Shown: in pieces, positions 54,873-61,460 of the stretch
Position numbering within the stretch: position 1 is the first letter of the stretch
Layout: each line of letters opens with the position of its first letter
Assembly (NCBI GenBank): GCA_965248675.1
Contig: CBDFJZ010000008.1
Span: 682,001-746,000 of the forward strand
DNA length: 64,000 bases
Source of the DNA: UBA6627 sp965248675
Lineage (GTDB): Bacteria; Chloroflexota; Dehalococcoidia; UBA2979
Reading direction: 5' to 3'
Position numbers and translations under genes: made by a program
Notes under the pieces: model-generated
Database searches by the model: none
The model's input: the letters and a program-made list of their open reading frames with translations, nothing else
What the model was told of the DNA's origin: nothing

Positions 54873-55280
54873 ATGATCGGTCAGTTCGCCAACCTCGCGA
54901 TCGCCGTGAACGACATCGACGCCGCGATCAAGCGCTACGACCAGGCGTTCGGCTGGAAGCTCGATGGCGAGGTGGCGACGCAGCAGTCGCTGCGCATCCA
55001 GACGGCGATCCTCGACGCGTCGGGGCTCTCGATCGAGCTGATCTCGCCGCTGCCGGGCGAGGAGGTGCTGCGGCGGTTCCTCGACACCCGCGGCGAGGGA
55101 TTCTACCGGCTGGCGTTCAGGACCGAGGATTGCGACGCGGCGCTCGCCCACTTCGATCAGAACGACGTCCGCTACGCCGACCTCTCCGCCGACGGTGGGC
55201 AGCGTGTCGTGTTCACCTCGCCGAAGTCCGCGCACGGGCTGATGGTCGAACTGGTCGAGACGGCCGGCGACGGGGGATAA
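54873..55280 (+). CDS. VOC-family protein (glyoxalase / methylmalonyl-CoA-epimerase-like)
   Basis: This 135-residue single-module VOC protein starts MIGQFANLAIAVNDIDAAIKRYDQAFGWK and ends with AHGLMVELVE, the usual metal-site strand with Glu. The AAGGAG ribosome site is 6 bases before the ATG at 54873. Short one-module members are commonly methylmalonyl-CoA epimerases or lyases; with acyl-CoA carboxylases nearby an epimerase is conceivable, but no specific signature proves it. Confidence 0.8.
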   Translation: MIGQFANLAIAVNDIDAAIKRYDQAFGWKLDGEVATQQSLRIQTAILDASGLSIELISPLPGEEVLRRFLDTRGEGFYRLAFRTEDCDAALAHFDQNDVRYADLSADGGQRVVFTSPKSAHGLMVELVETAGDGG

Positions 55281-55282
55281 CG

Positions 55283-55301
55283 CGCCCTCAGCACGAGGGC
55301 G
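55283..55301. terminator. hairpin between convergent genes
   Basis: CGCCCTC and GAGGGCG pair (7 bp) around AGCAC, lying exactly between the VOC stop (55280) and the stop of the convergent dehydrogenase (55303). No T tract is present. Confidence 0.6.
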
Positions 55302-55302
55302 G

Positions 55303-56301
55303 TTAGCGCTCGGAGACGGCTTGCGGCAGCGGTTCGCCTCGGAGCCAGGCCTCGAGGTTGGCGAGGAATATGAGCCGCGCACGCTCGGGGTTGCCGGTCG
55401 CGGCCCATGAGTTGTGCGGCGTGATGATCACGTTCGGTAGCTCCCACAGCGGCGATTCCGCCGGCAATGGCTCCACCGCGAACACGTCGAGGTAGGCGCC
55501 GGCCAGGGCGCCGGTCCGCAGCGCCTCGATCAGGGCGGGTTCGTCGACGATGGCGCCGCGCGACACGTTGAGGAGATGGGCGGTTGCAGGGAGCAGCGCC
55601 AAACGTTCGGCGCCGATCGCCCCGCGGGTCTCGCTGGTGAGGTTCGCGGTCACCGCCAACCAGTCGGCGCGGGGCAGGATCGCGTCGAGCCGGTCGGGGT
55701 GGACCAGCTCGTCGACCGGATCGTCAGGGCGTCGCGCGCTGCGCCGCACGCCGATCACGTGCAGGCCGAAGGCGCGGGCCAGCCTCGCGAACTCCGAGCC
55801 GATCGCGCCCAGCCCGTAGACGACGAGCGTCTGCGAGCTGAGATCCGGCGCGACGAGGTCGGGCGGCAAGCGCCGCCAGGCCCGGTCCCGCTGGGACGCC
55901 GCGAAGAAGGGCAGGCGTCGGGCCAGCGCGAGCAGCCCCGCCATCGCCGTGTGAGCGATCGGTTCCGCGGCCGCGCCTGGCGAATTCGAGAGCGAGACGC
56001 CGCGATCGAGCAGCGCGGCGAACCGAGGGTGGTCGATGCCGGCGAACCCGAGATGCGCCCAGCGCAGACTGGGCGCTCCTTCCAGGAGGTCGAGGAATCG
56101 CCACGGCCGGCCGCCCTCCATGAACAGGTCGGGCGAGGCGTAGGCGGCTTCGATCGACGCGTGCTCCGCCGCGTCGACGGCGTCTTGCTCGTGGTCGGGG
56201 AACAGGACGGGATGAATGGCGACGCCGGTGCGCTCCGCGATCGCCCGAAGCTCGACGGCGCACGCCTCAGCCAGGGCGCGCGTCAGCAGGAGGCTGACCA
56301 C
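55303..56301 (-). CDS. D-2-hydroxyacid dehydrogenase (NAD-dependent)
   Basis: This 332-residue enzyme reduces 2-oxoacids or oxidises D-2-hydroxyacids. The NAD-binding GxGxxG motif is in LVVYGLGAIGSEFARLARAFG (about 164-184). The catalytic Arg is in LLNVSRGAIVDE, the Glu in DVFAVEPLP and the His in ITPHNSW. The order and spacing are normal for the family. The substrate cannot be read from sequence. It may complement the L-2-hydroxyglutarate oxidase only in a general sense. Confidence 0.9.
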   Translation of the reverse strand: MVSLLLTRALAEACAVELRAIAERTGVAIHPVLFPDHEQDAVDAAEHASIEAAYASPDLFMEGGRPWRFLDLLEGAPSLRWAHLGFAGIDHPRFAALLDRGVSLSNSPGAAAEPIAHTAMAGLLALARRLPFFAASQRDRAWRRLPPDLVAPDLSSQTLVVYGLGAIGSEFARLARAFGLHVIGVRRSARRPDDPVDELVHPDRLDAILPRADWLAVTANLTSETRGAIGAERLALLPATAHLLNVSRGAIVDEPALIEALRTGALAGAYLDVFAVEPLPAESPLWELPNVIITPHNSWAATGNPERARLIFLANLEAWLRGEPLPQAVSER

Positions 56302-56336
56302 TGCTTGGCTCCCCTTCGCGACCTTCGGGGAGGAGC

Positions 56337-57812
56337 CTAGTCGGTTTGGCCGGTCCAGAGCAGGGTGTCGGGCCAGAACTGGCTCCAGGCGAACCAGAAG
56401 GCCTCGTGGCTGACGAGCTCGCTACCGCCGGCATCGGTGGCGCGCAGGCCGCCGCCGTCGGCCACTAGGGTGACCCCGCCGAGCTCGGCGGACTCGCCGC
56501 CCTCGAGGGTCAGTCGCGCCGCGGCGACCGGGAACGCGACGCGCACGTCGCCCTGGGCCTCGACGCCGAGGACGAGCTCCTGGATCGGCAGCCGCGGATC
56601 GACGCTGCCGATGGGGAAGATCGGTCCGTGGTCGTCGCGGCCGCCGAGCGGATCGAGGGGGTACGACGAGCCGAAGCCGCCGTCCTCGGCGATGATCGTG
56701 GTCTCGGGGTGCGCCGCTTTCCAGTCACCCCAGGTGCTGGTGACGATGCTGGTCTGCACCAGGGCGAACCCGGCCTCGCGCAGCGGTCCTGACACCGCTA
56801 CGCCGGTGAACGTATCGAAGGCGGAGTAGCTGTGGAGGTCGAACATCACCTTGTTCGATCGCGTCAGCAGCCCGGAGGTGCGCAACTCGATCCGCTCGAT
56901 CCCGGGCGGAAGCTGATCGACGAAGTAGGCCTGCGCCGAACCGCAGAGCGTGCAGTAGGGGATCGAAACGCGACGCCCACCGACGGTGTCGGTGACGAGT
57001 TCGTGCACCTCCATGATGTTCTTCGGGTACGCGCGTGCCTCGCCGCCGACGACCAGCCCGAAGACGATCGCGTCGTCCGGGTACCAGCGGCCCCCGTCGG
57101 CGTTGGTGATCCCGGGATCGCGCAGCGCCAGGATGCAGCCCAGGCACAGCTCGCCGGCGCTCGCGGCGGCCGGCGAGCGGTCGTCGACGCGCACGCCGCC
57201 CCAGCTCAGATATCGGTAGTCGAAGGTCGCGCCGGGGTCGTCGAAAAACGGCCGCCAGCGCTCGTCCCGGCTCTCGAACGGCACGCGCTTCCACTCCACG
57301 TAGCCGGGGGGCGCGGGTAGATCCCACTTGAGCAGCTGATCGGACGCCGCGACCCAGAGAGGCTCGTCCGCGAACTCGACGCCCGTGAGGTTGCTCAACG
57401 CCTCGCTCAGCGCGTCGACGCGGCCGTCGAAGGGTGGGAGGAAGCGAAGCGAGTCGACGAGCACCCAGGCGACGCGGGCGTCGCCGGAGCGTCCGATCTG
57501 ACCGATCAGCTCGATCCCCGCCATGCGTTCGGGGTCCTGGTGGACGAACAGCGTCTCCATGAGTTCGCTGAGCGCGCTCGCCAGGAAATCGTCGACCTGC
57601 CCCTCGGGCACCGGCGGAGCCGGTGGGGCGGGTGCCGGCGTGTCGGACGCGACGGGGGCCGGCGCGTCCAACGCCGGCGTCGACGCGGGCGTGGTGCCCT
57701 CGGTGGGAACACCCTCGCTCGCGGTGCCTCGATCAGCGTCGCCCTCGCCGGTGGTGCAACCGGCGGCGAAGAGCGCGACGAACAGCAGGGCGGCGGAGGC
57801 TCGCATATGCAT
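56337..57812 (-). CDS. DUF3179-domain lipoprotein
   Basis: This 491-residue protein begins with a lipoprotein signal (MHMRASAALLFVALFAAGC, lipidated Cys19), then a Pro/Ala/Thr-rich linker and a helical region. The C-terminal DUF3179 domain contains VSIPYCTLCGSAQAYF, where two conserved Cys could bind metal, and LLTRSNKVMFDLHSYSAFDTFTGVA. The function of DUF3179 is unknown; the family is frequent in marine and halophilic microbes. An earlier start at 57887 adds a non-signal lead and is less likely. It is an exported, membrane-anchored protein. Confidence 0.88.
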   Translation of the reverse strand: MHMRASAALLFVALFAAGCTTGEGDADRGTASEGVPTEGTTPASTPALDAPAPVASDTPAPAPPAPPVPEGQVDDFLASALSELMETLFVHQDPERMAGIELIGQIGRSGDARVAWVLVDSLRFLPPFDGRVDALSEALSNLTGVEFADEPLWVAASDQLLKWDLPAPPGYVEWKRVPFESRDERWRPFFDDPGATFDYRYLSWGGVRVDDRSPAAASAGELCLGCILALRDPGITNADGGRWYPDDAIVFGLVVGGEARAYPKNIMEVHELVTDTVGGRRVSIPYCTLCGSAQAYFVDQLPPGIERIELRTSGLLTRSNKVMFDLHSYSAFDTFTGVAVSGPLREAGFALVQTSIVTSTWGDWKAAHPETTIIAEDGGFGSSYPLDPLGGRDDHGPIFPIGSVDPRLPIQELVLGVEAQGDVRVAFPVAAARLTLEGGESAELGGVTLVADGGGLRATDAGGSELVSHEAFWFAWSQFWPDTLLWTGQTD

Positions 57813-57880
57813 CGGATCGACTATGGCTGATGCGACGGCGCCTGGGGCAAGCCAGATCACGCTCTCGTCAGCAGCAACCA

Positions 57881-57917
57881 GAAACAAACCTGCCGTCCGG
57901 CTGAGCCGGACGGCAGG
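57881..57917 (-). terminator. intrinsic terminator after the permease/binding-protein chimera
   Basis: A 13-bp perfect stem (CCTGCCGTCCGGC and its complement, 57889-57901 with 57905-57917) closes a 3-base loop, and on the minus strand it is followed by TTTGTTTC. This is the most classical rho-independent terminator in the window. It lies 34 bases after the minus-strand stop at 57951. Confidence 0.88.
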
Positions 57918-57950
57918 TGGGAAATCGCAGCGTTCCTCGGGGGAGGAGCG

Positions 57951-58786
57951 TTAGGTGTTCCGGACGTGGAACTCCCACTCCGCCGGTGATCGGTTGAGTC
58001 GGTCGGCGCCGCCGTCCGGCTCCCAGATGAGGGTCTTCTTGCTGTACACGGCCGTCTGAATCTCCTCGTGCAGGAAGATCCACCCGGCCTGGGTGTAGTG
58101 CTCGATCCACGCCTGCTTGAGCAGGTCCGCCCGCCTCTCGGCGTCGAACTCGCCGGTCTGCTCGAGGTAGAGGTCGTTCAGCGTTGAACCCGGGATCGCC
58201 GACTGGTTGTAGAACCCATCGTTTCCCCAGAACGCGGTCGCGTTGCCCTGCACCTCGGTCGTCCCGGAGGACCCGAAGTAGAACATCCCCCAGATGGTCT
58301 TGTCGCGGATGATCGGGAGCTCGTCCGCGAACGGCATTGTCAGCAGTTCGGCGCGAATCCCGATCTTTTCCAGCGACTGCACGACGATCTGCACGATGTC
58401 CTGCGACTGCGTGAAGTAGCCGCTGCCGTGGTAGAGCGGGACGTCGAAGCCGTCGGCGTATCCCGCCTCGACCATCAGCGCCTTCGCCTTCTCAAGATCG
58501 AAGCCCGGGTCGAACTGCTCGATCTCGCCGCGGGGGAAGCCGCCCGAGAGTGACGACAGCCCTCGCAGCAGGCCCTCGCGGCCGGTGAGCAGCGAGGTGA
58601 TGTAGCCCTGCCGGTCGATCGCCAGGTTCGCCGCCTGACGGACGCGGAGGTCGAGGAACGGGTTCGGCTCGCCACCCTCCAGGGTCTCCACGCGACGCGG
58701 CTGATCACGAAGACGATCGAAATCACGATGAAGACGGTGAAGAGCGAGGTAACCAGCCGGAACAGCAGCAGGCGGAAGAACTCCAC
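57951..58786 (-). pseudogene. deletion chimera: ABC permease N-terminus fused to substrate-binding protein C-terminus
   Basis: A GTG at 58786 with a GGAGGGG ribosome site starts EFFRLLLFRLVTSLFTVFIV, the first helix of a DppB-type permease. After SIVFVISR, near 58695, the sequence becomes that of a family 5 peptide-binding protein in another frame (VETLEGGEPNPFLDLRVRQA, then ANLAIDRQGYITSLLTGREG and ADLLKQAWIEHYTQ) to the stop at 57951. The joint is at a short GCGTG-type overlap, consistent with a deletion. Both genes are thus lost, leaving a good ribosome site and terminator around a useless frame. Confidence 0.8.
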
Positions 58787-58937
58787 GCTCGGTCCCCTCC
58801 GATGAGCCGCGCCCGCCCCAGGGTCGAACGCGTCCGCGCCGACCGCCGGCTAGCCCGGCGAGCGGTATGCTACCGTCCCGCGGTCCGGGGTCACAAACGT
58901 AAAACCCACGCGCGGCCAACATCGGAGCGCCCGACCG

Positions 58938-60221
58938 ATGACCACGACGGCGCGCGCATCGTCCGGGGCCAACGCGCCGCTTCGAGGGGTGCGCGTGCTC
59001 GATCTCAGCGACGAGGTGCTCGCGCTCGGCGGGCGCTACCTCGCCGATCTCGGCGCGGAGGTGATTCGCGTCGAGTCGTTGAGCGGCGACGGCCTCCGCC
59101 GCCGGCCGCCGTTCGTTGACGGCGAGCCTGGCCTCGAGGGCGGGCTCGCGCATCTGCGATACAACGCCGGCAAGAAGAGCGTGGCGCTGGCACTGGATCG
59201 CGACGAGGCGTGGGAGCTCGTCGACCGCCTCGCGAGCGGCGTCGACGCCGTGATCGCGCCGCTAGAGAAGCATCGCGCGGCGCGACCGTTCTTCGACGAG
59301 CAGCGCCTGCGCGCCGCGCATCCGCGTCTGGGCCTCGTCGATGTCGTGTTCCGACGCGGCGAGGCGGAGCCGAGCGCCTCCGACCTGATCGCGGTCGCGG
59401 CGGGCGGGCTGCTGTGTTGCAACGGCTTCCCCGACCGCGCGCCGGACTACCCGGTCGGGAAGCTGGCCTACAAGCAGGCGGCCGCCGTCGCGACGGCCGC
59501 GGCCGTAGGCCTGATCATGCGCAGCCGGCTCCAGGGCGAAGGTGGATCGTCAACCGTCAGCCTCCAGGAGGCGACGATGTCGACCACGATCCAGGCGGCG
59601 AACCAGAACATGTGGCGCTGGTACGGCGACGTCGCCGAGCGGGACAAGCTGCGGGTCACGACGATGGGACCGGCCGGGCTGATCTGGGTCGAGACCGCCG
59701 GCGTGATCCACCAGTCGGAGGACGGGCGATGGCTCGTCTTCGGCATCTGGCCGACACGCTGGCAGGGGTTCGCCGAGTGGTTCGCCGAGGCCACCGGCTC
59801 GCGCCAGTTCCTCGAGGGCGAGTGGACGGACCCGGCCCGCCGCGCGGGGGCGCGCGCCGAGCTGGCCGCGGCGATCGATGAGCTCTGCGCCGCGCTGCCG
59901 GCGGACGAGCTCGTGCGCCGGGGACAGGAGCTGGGCCTGCTGGTGACGCCGGTCAACACCGTCGCGGACATCGCGGCCGACGAACACCTCGAGGCTCGCG
60001 GCATGTTCCCTGGCGTACAGCACCCCGCGCTCGACCGCGAACTGCCGATCGTCCGCGCCCCGTTCCGCTCGTCACGGTTCGAGCCGCCACGCGCGGCGGC
60101 GCCGGCGCTCGGCGCCGATACGACCTGGGCGTTAGCCGAGGTCGCCGCGCTGACCGCCGACGAGATCGAGCACGCCTACGCCCTCGGCCTGGCCCACTCG
60201 GCTCCGCCGGGAGGCGAGTGA
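58938..60221 (+). CDS. CaiB/BaiF family CoA-transferase, probable non-catalytic subunit
   Basis: This 427-residue protein has the family fold (VRVLDLSDEVLALGGRYLADLGAEVIRVE near residues 18-46). In the region where the catalytic Asp should be (about 172-185, PVGKLAYKQAAAVATAAAVG) there is no Asp. Its stop overlaps the ATG of the next CoA-transferase by one base (TGATG). As with the pair at 10.5-12.8 kb, a heteromeric enzyme is likely, with this subunit supporting the catalytic one. The substrate is unknown. Confidence 0.85.
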   Translation: MTTTARASSGANAPLRGVRVLDLSDEVLALGGRYLADLGAEVIRVESLSGDGLRRRPPFVDGEPGLEGGLAHLRYNAGKKSVALALDRDEAWELVDRLASGVDAVIAPLEKHRAARPFFDEQRLRAAHPRLGLVDVVFRRGEAEPSASDLIAVAAGGLLCCNGFPDRAPDYPVGKLAYKQAAAVATAAAVGLIMRSRLQGEGGSSTVSLQEATMSTTIQAANQNMWRWYGDVAERDKLRVTTMGPAGLIWVETAGVIHQSEDGRWLVFGIWPTRWQGFAEWFAEATGSRQFLEGEWTDPARRAGARAELAAAIDELCAALPADELVRRGQELGLLVTPVNTVADIAADEHLEARGMFPGVQHPALDRELPIVRAPFRSSRFEPPRAAAPALGADTTWALAEVAALTADEIEHAYALGLAHSAPPGGE

Positions 60222-61426
60222 TGGGCGCGCTTCCGCTCGCGGGCTACCGGGTCGTCGACTTTTGCTGGCAGGCGGCGGGGCCGCTCACGACGGAGCTGCT
60301 CGCGAACCTCGGCGCGGACGTGATGAAGATCGAGACCGCGAGCAACATCGACCGCGTGCGGCAGTTCCACCATCCGGAGGAGGGCTACACGATCGACACG
60401 GGCGCCTTCTTCGGAGACTGCAACACGAACAAACGCAGCCTGACGCTCGATCTGCACGAGGCTGAGGCGGTCGCGCTGGTGAAGGAGCTGGTGGCGAAGT
60501 GCGACGTCGTGACCTCGAACTTCGCGCCCACGGCGATGGCGGGCTGGGGTCTGGGCTACGAGGCGTTGCGCGAGGTCAAGCCAGACATCATCGTGGCCAG
60601 CTTCCCGGTGATGGGGCACAGCGGCCCGAACATGAGCTGGCGCGGGATCGGGAACAGTGTGACCGGGATGTCGGGTGTTGCCGCCCACACTGGCGCGCCC
60701 GAGAAGCCGCCGGTCGGCCTCGGCACGCTGCACACCGACTTCACGCTCGCGCCGATCGGGTCGGCGCTGATCATGGCGGCGCTCTTCGATCGCGAGCAGA
60801 GCGGCGAGGGCCAGTTCATCGAGATCGCGCAGTACGAAGGCTCCCTCAACCTCCTCGATACGGAGCTGCTGGACTACCTCGTCAACGGCGTCGTGGCGCC
60901 GCGTCGCGGCAACCGCTCGCTGGAGTTCGTGCCGCACGGCGTCTTCCCGTCGGCGGGCGAGGATCGCTGGGTGGCGATCGAGGTACGCAACAGGCTGGAG
61001 TGGCAGCTGCTCTGCGACGAGCTGGGCCGCCCCGACCTCGCAGCGCGGCCGGACCTCCAGGATCTCGAGGGCCGTCGCACCGCCGAGGCGGAGATCGAGA
61101 CGGCGATCACCGCCTGGACGAGCGACCTCGAGGCGGGCGTGGCGGCAGACCGGCTCCAGCGCCGCGGCGTCCCCGCAGCCGCCCTCGAGGACGCGGGCGA
61201 TCTGACTGATCGCGACGAGGCGATGCGGGAGTTCTTCGTGGAGTTCGAGCACCCGGCCGGGGTGCCGTTCGTCGTGCAGAACCAGCCGTTCACCTGGGAC
61301 GGTGAGCGGCTCCCGGTGACGCGGGCGCCGCTCCTCGGCGAGCACAACGAGGAGATCCTCCGCGACGAACTGGGGGTCGACGAGGAGCGCTACGTCGACC
61401 TCATGGTCAGGCGCGTCATCTACTGA
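60221..61426 (+). CDS. CaiB/BaiF family CoA-transferase, catalytic subunit
   Basis: This 401-residue class III CoA-transferase begins LPLAGYRVVDFCWQAAGPLTTELLANLGADVMKIE. The catalytic Asp is most likely Asp173 in GTLHTDFTLAPIGSAL. The family segment GRRTAEAEIETAI and C-terminal LGEHNEEILRDELG are also present. The ATG at 60221 (TGATG) is preferred over the GTG at 60218. It converges with the acyl-CoA carboxylase gene; the close neighbourhood suggests a joint acyl-CoA pathway. Confidence 0.9.
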   Translation: MGALPLAGYRVVDFCWQAAGPLTTELLANLGADVMKIETASNIDRVRQFHHPEEGYTIDTGAFFGDCNTNKRSLTLDLHEAEAVALVKELVAKCDVVTSNFAPTAMAGWGLGYEALREVKPDIIVASFPVMGHSGPNMSWRGIGNSVTGMSGVAAHTGAPEKPPVGLGTLHTDFTLAPIGSALIMAALFDREQSGEGQFIEIAQYEGSLNLLDTELLDYLVNGVVAPRRGNRSLEFVPHGVFPSAGEDRWVAIEVRNRLEWQLLCDELGRPDLAARPDLQDLEGRRTAEAEIETAITAWTSDLEAGVAADRLQRRGVPAAALEDAGDLTDRDEAMREFFVEFEHPAGVPFVVQNQPFTWDGERLPVTRAPLLGEHNEEILRDELGVDEERYVDLMVRRVIY

Positions 61427-61460
61427 GCCTCGTTCGGGACGCCCCACCCCGACCTCGGTC

